NCBI GenBank assembly: GCA_035566435.1
Contig: DATMRF010000105.1
Span: 124,001-188,000 of the forward strand
Source of the DNA: DATMRF01 sp035566435
GTDB lineage: Bacteria; Verrucomicrobiota; Verrucomicrobiia; Limisphaerales; UBA8199
Reading direction: 5' to 3'
DNA: 64,000 nt
The notes under the pieces are model-generated. The model ran no database searches. It saw only the letters and a list, made by a program, of their open reading frames with translations, and had not been told where the DNA came from. A program made the translations under genes and the position numbers. Below, in pieces: positions 42,531-50,189 of this stretch (positions within the stretch are counted from its first letter, which is position 1; every line of letters starts with the position of its first letter).

Positions 42531-42760
42531 GTCATCTCGCTCGATCTTAAATATCTGGCCGTTAAACCCGGGCCGGTCATGCCTGCCCTGGTGATTGGGG
42601 TCGAGGCCGGGTTTCCGACCGGCAATCAAAACCTGGGCCTTGGCGAAGGTGCTTACCAGTTTGCTCCGTTCGTGGCGCTGCTGAAGGATTTCGGTCCGTT
42701 TTGTCTCCAGGGCAACGTCGCCTGGTCGAAGCAAGTACCCAGTTTCAATTCGAATATTAG
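42531..42760 (+). pseudogene. Outer-membrane protein paralogue remnant
   Basis: The frame after the element reads LKYLAVKPGPVMPALVIGVE, AGFPTGNQNLGLGEGAYQFA, FVALLKDFGPFCLQGNVAWS and KQV, closely matching residues 124-194 of the protein at 41275-42081 (LKYLAVRNSPSVPAVVFGLE...). After KQV the sequence jumps, in another frame, to TQFQFEY and a stop at 42758-42760, matching that protein's C-terminus TQFQFEL. So the copy lost its N-terminal half at the element boundary and about 65 residues by an internal deletion. Confidence 0.82.
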
Positions 42761-42841
42761 AACAGGGCGCCCGCCTCAACGAGGATACCCGCCGGGTTTT
42801 GCTCGCATCCTGCGGCATTTTATGGTAAGATACGGCATCTC

Positions 42842-44347
42842 ATGAAAACTGGCGCAGGCCTTTGTGTTGTCTTGTCCGGTCTGCTTTCGTCACTGGCATC
42901 CGCGACGACTCGCTATGTTGATTCAAATAATCCCAACCCCACGCCCCCGTATACGAGTTGGGCTGTTGCGGCCACAAATATTCAAGATGCCGTTGACGCG
43001 GCGGCTCCTGGGGATCAGGTGCTCGTCACCAATGGCCTTTATCAAACGGGCGGCCGGCTCGCGGCCGACGGGATCATGACCCTGGTCGTCGTCACCAACC
43101 AGCTCACGCTCCAGAGCGTCAACGGCGCGGGAGTCACCGCCATCGACGGCGGCCAATCCATGCGTTGTCTGTATCTCACCAACGGCGCCATGCTGTCAGG
43201 ATTTACTGTCAACAATGGGAAAACCACGACCGGTCAAGGGGGCGGCGTTTGCTGCGGCTCGTTCTCCAATGAGGTCGTGGTGAGCTGCCTGGTGCTGAGC
43301 AATTCCGCCACGAGCGGAGGCGGCATCAGCCGGGGGACGGTGAGCAATTGCGTTATTGCCTGGAACACCTCGTCAGGCTCGGGTGGTGGTGCCGAGTCCT
43401 GTCTTCTGAACAATTGCATCCTGTCGAACAACACGGCTGGTCTTTTCGGCGGTGGGGCGTCGGGGGGCATTTCGGCGCTGAATAACTGCGTGGTGCTGGG
43501 CAACACCTCGGCCTATAATGCCGGCGGCGTATATGGGTCCATCCTCAACAATTGCCTGGTGCTCAGCAATTTCTGCCGAAGCGCCGGAATGGGCGGCGGG
43601 ACCTACGAGTGCATCCTGAATAACTGCACGATTTGCGGCAATTCCGCGCCCGGCGTTGGTATGATTTCCGGTGGGCTCCTTCCTCAGGCCAACAATTGCA
43701 TCATCTACTACAACTCACCGTCCGGGGCGGGCGCAAACGTCACCCCCGGCGCAACGTTGCACAACTGCTGCACCACGCCCCTTCCTGCCGGGACGGGCAA
43801 CATTACCAATGCGCCGCTGTTTGTGAACCGCGCAGGTGGCGACTTTCACCTCACGTCGAGTTCGCCCTGCATTAATTCCGGCAACAACGCTTACGTCGCC
43901 ACGGCTGCCGACCTCGATGGCAACCCGCGTGTCGTGGCCGGCACGGTGGACATCGGCGCTTACGAGTTCCAGAATCCCGCCTCGATTATCTCTTACGCCT
44001 GGCTTCAGCAATACGGTTTCCCAACGGATGGTTCGGCGGATTTTATGGACCCGGACGCCGACGGCATGAACAACTGGCAGGAGTGGATTTGCGGCACGAA
44101 CCCGACCAACGCGGCTTCGGTCTTGAAAATGCTCGCCCCACGGCCAGGACCGTCCTCGGTTGCAGTGACCTGGTTGAGCGTGACCAATCGGAGCTATTTC
44201 GTGCAGCGTGCTGGCGACCCTGCCGCGCAGCCGGCCTTTCTAACCCTGGCCACGAACATGCCGGGCCGGCTCGGAAGCACGACGTTCACGGACACAAACG
44301 TGAGCAGGGGCGGCCCGTTGTTTTATCGGGTCGGTGTTCGTCAGTGA
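42842..44347 (+). CDS. Secreted right-handed beta-helix protein
   Basis: 501 aa (MKTGAGLCVVLSGLLSSLAS, signal peptide). Residues 45-60 (TNIQDAVDAAAPGDQVLVTN) open a parallel beta-helix as in polymorphic outer-membrane and choice-of-anchor-Q proteins. Many short repeats follow (LNNCILSNNTAGLFGGGASG, LNNCVVLGNTSAYNAGGVYG, LNNCLVLSNF, LNNCTICGNSAPG). The domain closes with LHLTSSSPCINSGNNAYVAT-like text and VDIGAYEFQ. A calcium-binding thrombospondin type 3-like motif (DPDADGMNNWQEWICGTNP) and a C-terminal Ig-like domain follow. Probably surface polysaccharide binding or cleavage; no catalytic residues assigned. Flanked by the two RAYT-derived elements; its stop codon touches the downstream one. 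Confidence 0.85.
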   Translation: MKTGAGLCVVLSGLLSSLASATTRYVDSNNPNPTPPYTSWAVAATNIQDAVDAAAPGDQVLVTNGLYQTGGRLAADGIMTLVVVTNQLTLQSVNGAGVTAIDGGQSMRCLYLTNGAMLSGFTVNNGKTTTGQGGGVCCGSFSNEVVVSCLVLSNSATSGGGISRGTVSNCVIAWNTSSGSGGGAESCLLNNCILSNNTAGLFGGGASGGISALNNCVVLGNTSAYNAGGVYGSILNNCLVLSNFCRSAGMGGGTYECILNNCTICGNSAPGVGMISGGLLPQANNCIIYYNSPSGAGANVTPGATLHNCCTTPLPAGTGNITNAPLFVNRAGGDFHLTSSSPCINSGNNAYVATAADLDGNPRVVAGTVDIGAYEFQNPASIISYAWLQQYGFPTDGSADFMDPDADGMNNWQEWICGTNPTNAASVLKMLAPRPGPSSVAVTWLSVTNRSYFVQRAGDPAAQPAFLTLATNMPGRLGSTTFTDTNVSRGGPLFYRVGVRQ

Positions 44348-44569
44348 ATGGGGTCAATCCAAAACTTTTCACATTGACAACGGTTGGAGCTACCGGCAGG
44401 CTGCTGCTGCCGCGTCAACTGAGAGTGGAATATCTCGGCGCCATTTACTACGTCTTGAGCCGGGGAGATCGCAAGCAGGACATCTACCTGGACGCTGTTG
44501 ACCGCCACGACCTTCTCACCCGCGCAGCGTCAAGTACAGGTCGTGCGCCAAAAAGCAATTTCCTATCAG
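44347..44569 (+). mobile_element. RAYT-derived non-autonomous element, copy 2
   Basis: Same orientation and order as copy 1 (AATGGGGTCAATCCAAAACT to CAAAAAGCAATTTCCTATC), offset by exactly 2038 bp. The coded piece reads PRQLRVEYLGAIYYVLSRGD. It begins within the stop codon of the beta-helix gene. No catalytic transposase motifs remain. Confidence 0.85.
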
Positions 44570-44730
44570 TTTTGTCGCCCAAGTGCGGTGTTCCCAGCAG
44601 GAACTGAGAGAACCGAGACGAACGAGTTGACTTTCGGTTATCTTGCCAGTAAGGTGGGTTTGTTACCCCTCGGCGAGTGAACAACGCCTCCGGCATCGCC
44701 GGGTCGCCATTAACGCAACGTTTTGGTGTT

Positions 44731-46452
44731 ATGACAATCTTTCCTGGGCCCCGGTCGGGGCGGGACTTGACTCTTCTCGCAGTGTTTCTTGCCGCCGGCT
44801 CCCTGACCGCCGGCGGAGCGGATGTCGCTTACTACCTCGTCGCCAAAGGCATGGCGTACCGGCAGACCGGCAGCGCGCTGCCCGCGCCCAAAGGAAACCC
44901 CGCCAGATTTATTGCGCAGGTGGGTCTCAGTGCAGCCAACACAGCCACCAACGCCACCGTTCAATCGCTGCCCGGCGGCACGGTTACCCCGCTGACGTTA
45001 GGCGTTGGGGGCCACGCCGGGGTGAACGACACGTTCGAATTCCAAGCCAAGTTCAGCACCCAAAGCTTGCTGGATGCCAGCTACCCGAACGGCAATTATC
45101 AAATGGTGATTGGCGCTGTCCACGATGGACTCAAGACGCTCACTCTTGCGCTAAACACCAATGCCTATCCGAGCAGTACCCCCTACCTTACGAACCCCGT
45201 CGACCCCGGTTTTAACATGGTCATCGTAACTAACCCCGCGGCCGCCTACACTCTCACCTGGGCACCCTTTAGCGCCGGGGGCTCTTTTGATTTCATCCAG
45301 GTGACGCTTTATGACATTCTCGGCAACCTGCTGTTCCAGACGCCGGGCCCAGGTCAGACCGGCTCGCTTAACGGAGCCGCGAAGTCCCTGGTTATTCCGG
45401 CCAACACCCTGCCGCCGGGCGCCGTGGTTGGAGGAACGCTCGTTTTCGCGCATCCCGTGCAACTGTATTTCAACAGTTATTCCGGCGCGACAGGTGTGGC
45501 GGCTTACTACACTTCAACGGACTTCGTGCTGGCGACATTCGCCGAGGACGCGGTTGCTTACAACATCGGCAAGCAGCAGAACTTCAACCAAAACAGCTCC
45601 GGCGCACCCACGCCGGCGGGGGGTAACCCCTTCCGCTTCTTCGCCAACATTTTCGCGACTGCGTCCAATTCTGTAACCTCGGCCCAGGTTCAACTCCCGG
45701 CCCCAGGCGGAATCGACCCGCTCTCCCCCGACCCGACGGACACGGCTCTTTCCTTCGTGCAACGGTTTCCCAGTCAAACTGCCCTCGATACCACTTACAT
45801 TGCCGGCACTTACACTCTTCAGCTCAGTGCGGTCCATGACGGAAGCCGGGCGCTGCAAGTGACCATGCCCTCCGACTCATTTCCCGTCGCGCCCCACGTT
45901 GCCAACTGGGCCGCCGCGCAGAACGTCAATCCTGCGGCGGACTTTAACCTGACCTGGGACCCTTTTTCCGGCTCGTCGGGGTTGGACTTTATCGTGTTTA
46001 ACGCCTTTGACAGCCTCGGTAATTTCATTACCTCTCTCGGATTGCTCAACACCGCAACCAACTTTGATTTCGTCGCCGGCACATTCCAAAGCGGCCAAGC
46101 CTACCAGGTGCAGCTTCAATTCCGGCACTTCACCAGCTACGATATAACCAACTACCCGGGCGTGAGCGGCTCGGTCCGGTTTTTCTCGACAACCACGATC
46201 AACCTTTCCACGACGGGCCTCGCAACGGCGCCCGCTCTCGCGGTGGTGAACACTAATGGCCTGCGGCCGTTCGAGTTGCTGCTCACCGGCCAGGCTGGGC
46301 GACTCTATGCGATCGATACTTCTAGCAGCCTGCAGAACGGGACTTGGACGCCATTGGTGACCAACACCGCCGTCAACGGCCAGTTTGTGTTTGTTGATGC
46401 TCAATCCTCGAATTTCCCAGCTCGCTTTTATCGCGGCCGCGCCGCGAATTGA
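44731..46452 (+). CDS. Large secreted protein of unknown function
   Basis: 573 aa from the ATG at 44731 (MTIFPGPRSGRDLTLLAVFL, signal peptide to about GGADV); a GTG at 44677 is in frame but would put extra polar residues before the leader. The body has a tandem duplication: VAYYLVAKGMAYRQTGSALP...FEFQAKFSTQSLLDASYPNG and a second half VAYNIGKQQNFNQNSSGAPT...FVQRFPSQTALDTTYIAGTY. Each is followed by VHDGLKTLTL/VHDGSRALQV and a WDPFS/WAPFS block. The C-terminus is a strand-rich domain (GQAGRLYAIDTSSSLQNGTW...FYRGRAAN) frequent at the ends of verrucomicrobial secreted proteins. Function unknown. Confidence 0.8.
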   Translation: MTIFPGPRSGRDLTLLAVFLAAGSLTAGGADVAYYLVAKGMAYRQTGSALPAPKGNPARFIAQVGLSAANTATNATVQSLPGGTVTPLTLGVGGHAGVNDTFEFQAKFSTQSLLDASYPNGNYQMVIGAVHDGLKTLTLALNTNAYPSSTPYLTNPVDPGFNMVIVTNPAAAYTLTWAPFSAGGSFDFIQVTLYDILGNLLFQTPGPGQTGSLNGAAKSLVIPANTLPPGAVVGGTLVFAHPVQLYFNSYSGATGVAAYYTSTDFVLATFAEDAVAYNIGKQQNFNQNSSGAPTPAGGNPFRFFANIFATASNSVTSAQVQLPAPGGIDPLSPDPTDTALSFVQRFPSQTALDTTYIAGTYTLQLSAVHDGSRALQVTMPSDSFPVAPHVANWAAAQNVNPAADFNLTWDPFSGSSGLDFIVFNAFDSLGNFITSLGLLNTATNFDFVAGTFQSGQAYQVQLQFRHFTSYDITNYPGVSGSVRFFSTTTINLSTTGLATAPALAVVNTNGLRPFELLLTGQAGRLYAIDTSSSLQNGTWTPLVTNTAVNGQFVFVDAQSSNFPARFYRGRAAN

Positions 46453-46537
46453 ACCACAAGGTCGAAACAGCGCCAAAACGCCAGGACGCGGAGATTTGTT
46501 CACTCCTGCCGAACGTTTCTCGAAGCCAACTCATAAA

Positions 46538-46593
46538 TCACCCGCGCAGCGTCAAGTATAGGTCGTGCGCCAAAAAGCAGTTTCCTATCAGTC
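46538..46593. repeat. Tail of the RAYT-derived element, copy 3
   Basis: TCACCCGCGCAGCGTCAAGT and GGTCGTGCGCCAAAAAGCAG match the last ~55 bp of the elements at 42309 and 44347. The transposase-coding part is missing, so this tail behaves as a separate repeat. Confidence 0.8.
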
Positions 46594-47403
46594 CGACCAG
46601 GAACCACCTGTTCGCCAACGGCACGGTTGGCCATTCGTACACGAGTCGAAGTAATTCCGTTCCCTCCCTTGCCTTCTTTAAAAATCCGGTCGGATGGCTC
46701 TCGGGCCGTCCCTACCCCCATCATTCTGCCATCATTCTTTCCCGCTTCCATCCCTTCCAATCAGCGTCACCCAAGTCATCCGCGGTTCACTCCGTCGCCC
46801 AAGACCCGCTCTCGTCCCTTAACAGAGACAAATTGGCACACCTGTGCCACCCAAGAGTGCCATAATGTCACACCTTCTCCCCCGGTTGGCCCGTACCGCA
46901 AGGTTGTTGAGCCTTCTAATGCTATTTCTACTTCCGTCGCATCCAGCTAATCATCAACCTTTTCGCCCAGCGCTCCTCCACTCCAATACTCCAAAAACCC
47001 GCTCCGTCGCCAATTTGGCACGCTCTAAGCATGAGCTTTCCGCGGCCAACGATGAACCCGGCCAGTGATAGAACGATCAGTGAACAGGAGGACGAACCCG
47101 GCGAAAACGGAGCTTCCAGCCTTCCCCGGCAGGCCGCAACATCCTGGTCCGCAGTCTCCTATCCGTGTTATCCGTGAAATCCGTGGTCATGTCCCGCTCA
47201 ATAACCTTTCTTATCCTTTCCATTGCTCAAACTGAAATCTTCAACAATCTTTGCGCCCGGCGGGAAAATCGCACTTCTGACCGTCCTTATATATATAAGG
47301 ACTGTGTATGACAGTCCTGCTGCGCGCAGCCGCAGAATTGAGAATCTGAAAAACTGAATAAGCCAAATTAAGCATAAGTGCCCCCCGAAATCCAAAATCC
47401 AAA
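46594..47403. other. Non-coding stretch of about 800 bp
   Basis: C-rich and T-rich sequence (for example CTTCTCCCCCGGTTGGCCCG) with no gene I can support. It includes the words ATCCGTGTTATCCGTGAAAT and CCGTGG (47161-47190), similar to the inverted repeat at 53128-53195, and the palindrome at 47283-47302. Confidence 0.5.
47283..47318. repeat. Perfect 20-bp palindrome overlapping a second hairpin
   Basis: GTCCTTATATATATAAGGAC (47283-47302) is fully self-complementary. Its last bases start a second stem AGGACTG/CAGTCCT (47298-47304 with 47312-47318), so the two hairpins are mutually exclusive. It lies 86 bp upstream of the gene at 47404. Confidence 0.85.
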
Positions 47404-47985
47404 ATGAAAACTCCAAGATCAACCATGCGCCGCCCCATCCTACCCCACTCCCCCTGGCGTCCGGGCAAAGCCCGCAACGGCAAAATCGCCCGCCTGCCCG
47501 AACCGCTCCGCGAAACCATCAACCTCCTGCTCCTGGACGGCCTCACCTACGAAGCCATCATCGCCAAACTCGGCCACGCCGGCAAACACCTCACCTACCA
47601 CAACCTTAAACGCTGGCGTCAGGGCGGTTACCAGGACTGGCTCCTCGCCCGCCAAAGCGCTGACCGGGCCCGCATCCGCGAACAGGTCCTCCAAAAGCTC
47701 GTCAGCCAAAGTAACCCCAAGGATCTCCCCTCCAAGCTGGCTGCCGCGGTCGCCTCACAGTACATGCAGTTCTTTCTGGATTTCGACGCCACCACGCTCA
47801 AAGAAAACCTCCAGTCCGACGCCGGTTCCTTCATCTCCCTGCTCAACAGCGTGGCCAAAACGGCCCACCACGGCCTCGACTGCGCCAAAGCCCGCCGCAA
47901 GGAAACCAGCCTCCCCGTCTCCCTGGCAGCAGCGAAGGACCCTCAACCCGCTCCGGGACCAATCTCGACCAATCTCGACCAATGA
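47404..47985 (+). CDS. Gp27/DUF3486-like helical protein, function unknown
   Basis: 193 aa (MKTPRSTMRRPILPHSPWRP). The segment GKIARLPEPLRETINLLLLD, GLTYEAIIAKLGH and LTYHNLKRWRQGGYQDWLLA is a helix-turn-helix-like pattern similar to phage Mu Gp27-type (DUF3486) proteins. Then come long helices (ADRARIREQVLQKLVSQSNP, SLLNSVAKTAHHGLDCAKAR). No other phage gene is near, so a prophage is not supported; related stand-alone copies are familiar from Verrucomicrobia. The C-terminus is proline-rich and ends in a short duplication (CTCGACCAATCTCGACCAAT). Soluble; DNA binding is a guess. Confidence 0.7.
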   Translation: MKTPRSTMRRPILPHSPWRPGKARNGKIARLPEPLRETINLLLLDGLTYEAIIAKLGHAGKHLTYHNLKRWRQGGYQDWLLARQSADRARIREQVLQKLVSQSNPKDLPSKLAAAVASQYMQFFLDFDATTLKENLQSDAGSFISLLNSVAKTAHHGLDCAKARRKETSLPVSLAAAKDPQPAPGPISTNLDQ

Positions 47986-48074
47986 GCGCCGATGAGCGCT
48001 AAGAAAAAAGTTTTTCCCCCGGCTGGCCGCCCCACACTTTTGAAGCGGGACACCATTGTTGTTCTTTGACATCA

Positions 48075-48686
48075 CTATTGGTCTTCCTTGAGGGAGGCGA
48101 TTTTCGCCGTTGCTGTCGCGGCAGGGACGACCAGGGCTTTGAAGGCCCACTCAGCACCGGGTTCGATCAATTGCTGATAGTCCTTGGCGGTGCCGATTTT
48201 CTGACCTGAGCCATCGAACAAATCCAATTCGACCTTCACCCCAAAGCGTTGTCGGCTTTCGGTATTCCGAATCGTTCCAACGGCATAAACCAGTGACGTG
48301 CCCGAGGTCTTCTCGAGAGTTACCGGCGAAGCGACGAACCCGTTTTGAACCGCGGCGTAGCTGGGGTTTGCCGGTTCCGGGGAAGGGGAGGCTGGTTGGG
48401 CGTTGGGGGACCGCGCAGCGGGTTTGTGCGCCGCGGCCCAGCGTTCCGCCCGCTTCAAGGCGATCAGGGAGGCGACCAAGCCGCCGCCCAGAATCAGTAT
48501 GGCGATAATGCTCCAGACGATGGCCCTCCGGGGAAGCACAGGTTGTTGCGGCGGCGCAGGCAGGAGCAGCTCGGTCTGCTGATGACAATGAGGGCATGGG
48601 ACGACCTGGCCGATGCCATCGGCGGGAAACTCGATATGGCCGGCGCAGTGCTGGCATTCCCCCTTAAGCATCTTGACCCTATTCAT
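48075..48686 (-). CDS. Zinc-ribbon membrane protein with C-terminal FxLYD-like domain
   Basis: 203 aa from the ATG at 48686 (MNRVKMLKGECQHCAGHIEF), or from the ATG at 48671. The N-terminal zinc ribbon has two CxxC pairs (CQHC and CPHC). One membrane helix lies at about residues 56-75 (AIVWSIIAILILGGGLVASL). After a proline-rich linker the outside domain (GTSLVYAVGTIRNTESRQRF, GVKVELDLFDGSGQKIGTA, WAFKALVVPA) resembles FxLYD-type beta domains. This architecture is common in Verrucomicrobia without known function. It diverges from the DUF1501 gene. Confidence 0.82.
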   Translation of the reverse strand: MNRVKMLKGECQHCAGHIEFPADGIGQVVPCPHCHQQTELLLPAPPQQPVLPRRAIVWSIIAILILGGGLVASLIALKRAERWAAAHKPAARSPNAQPASPSPEPANPSYAAVQNGFVASPVTLEKTSGTSLVYAVGTIRNTESRQRFGVKVELDLFDGSGQKIGTAKDYQQLIEPGAEWAFKALVVPAATATAKIASLKEDQ

Positions 48687-48761
48687 TTTTTGGCATCGAA
48701 CCTGCAATTTATGCGAAACCAAGCATCGATTTCGGCCGTCTTGTCTGATATTGATACACTT

Positions 48762-50189
48762 ATGACCGGTGATAACAAGTATATCCGGGAGCATTCAGCT
48801 CGACTGGAGGATTTATTCATCACGCGCCGCCAGTTTGTACAGCGGGCAGGGATGGGATTCGGCATGCTGGGCCTGGCGGCGATGCTCGGTGAGCAATTGC
48901 TGGGGCCGAGCGCCCGAGCCGAGGAAATCGCCACTCTGACGCCGCGCCAGCCGCCGTTGCCCGCAAAGGCAAAACATGTGGTGCACATCTTCGCGCAAGG
49001 GGCGCCCTCGCACGTCGATACGTGGGACCCCAAACCGTCTTTGGCGCGCTATGACGGCCAAAGCATCCCCGGCATGGACGGCGTCGCAATGGCTTCGCCG
49101 TTCAAGTTCGAGAAGCGCGGCAAATCGGGAATCGAGGTCAGTGAGGTGTTTCCGAAGCTCGGAGAAATGGCGGACGACCTTGCGGTGATCCGTTCGATGT
49201 ACACCGACATCCCGGCGCACGAAGTGGCGACCCTGTTCATGAACACGGGCTCGACGCGGTTCGTGCGGCCGAGCCTCGGGTCGTGGGTGCTTTACGGCCT
49301 GGGGACGGAAAACCAGAATATGCCAGGTTACGTTTCGTTGCGGCCCGGCGGCACGCCGCCGGGAGGCAGCGCAAACTGGCAGTCGGCTTTTCTGCCCGGG
49401 TTGTACCAGGGCGTGAGCATCAACACGAAGATCGCGACGGTGAACCAACTGATCCAGAACATTCACAACCAGTACACCCCACTGGGCGAGCAGCGGCGGC
49501 AGTTGGACCTGGTGCACAAGCTCAATGAGCTGCAGGCCCAGAACCAGCAAAAGGACGCGCAACTGGAAGCGCGGTTGCAGGCCTTCGAGATGGCATTCAA
49601 GATGCAGACTGAGGCGACCGACGCGTTTGATTTGAGCAAAGAACCGCAGAGCATGCGCGAGCTCTATGGGCGGACGGCGCAGGGGCACCAACTTCTCATC
49701 GCGCGGCGGCTCATCGAGCGCGGGGTGCGGTTCGTGCAGGTCTGGGCCGGCGGTTGGGACCATCACCAGGACATCGAAGAGCGCCTGCCGGAACGAGCCA
49801 AAGAGATCGACCAGCCGCTGGCGGCTTTCATTACCGATTTGAAACAACGGAGCCTGTTCGACAGTACGCTGGTAATTTGGGGCGGAGAATTCGGCCGGAA
49901 GCCGGTTCGCGATCGCAACGCCACTGATAACAATCCAGGCCGCGACCACAACGCGAAGGCTTTCACAACGGTTCTGGCGGGCGGTGGGGTGCGCGGCGGG
50001 ATGGTGTATGGCGCGACGGATGAATTTGGCGCGGTGGCGGTCGAGAACAAGGTGCACATCCACGACCTGCACGCGACGATTCTGGCGTTGCTGGGTTTCG
50101 ACCACCAGAAACTCACGTATCGCTACAACGGCCGCGATTTTCGCCTCACCGATGTTTCCGGCGAGGTCGTCAAGGCGGTGCTGGCATGA
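48762..50189 (+). CDS. DUF1501 (sulfatase-fold) protein with Tat signal
   Basis: 475 aa from the ATG at 48762; an ATG at 48711 is also in frame. A twin-arginine leader is present (FITRRQFVQRAGMGFGMLGL), so the folded protein is probably exported by Tat. Then come AKHVVHIFAQGAPSHVDTWD, PSLGSWVLYGLGTENQNMPG, RRLIERGVRFVQVWAGGWDH, LVIWGGEFGRKPVRDRN and VHIHDLHATILALLG, all standard for DUF1501, an alkaline-phosphatase-like fold often paired with DUF1549/DUF1553 cytochromes in Planctomycetes and Verrucomicrobia. Precise function unknown; a role in polysaccharide use has been proposed for the pair. Its stop overlaps the next start by 4 bp (ATGA). Confidence 0.92.
   Translation: MTGDNKYIREHSARLEDLFITRRQFVQRAGMGFGMLGLAAMLGEQLLGPSARAEEIATLTPRQPPLPAKAKHVVHIFAQGAPSHVDTWDPKPSLARYDGQSIPGMDGVAMASPFKFEKRGKSGIEVSEVFPKLGEMADDLAVIRSMYTDIPAHEVATLFMNTGSTRFVRPSLGSWVLYGLGTENQNMPGYVSLRPGGTPPGGSANWQSAFLPGLYQGVSINTKIATVNQLIQNIHNQYTPLGEQRRQLDLVHKLNELQAQNQQKDAQLEARLQAFEMAFKMQTEATDAFDLSKEPQSMRELYGRTAQGHQLLIARRLIERGVRFVQVWAGGWDHHQDIEERLPERAKEIDQPLAAFITDLKQRSLFDSTLVIWGGEFGRKPVRDRNATDNNPGRDHNAKAFTTVLAGGGVRGGMVYGATDEFGAVAVENKVHIHDLHATILALLGFDHQKLTYRYNGRDFRLTDVSGEVVKAVLA

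Noticed and set aside
46500..46760. Minus-strand frame reading DRKLLFGARPILDAARV
   Set aside because: The same peptide appears antisense to the tails of the RAYT-derived elements, so it is repeat-derived and not a gene.
47404..47985. Prophage or Mu-like remnant
   Set aside because: Only one Gp27-like protein is present; no transposase, tail, capsid or lysis genes surround it.
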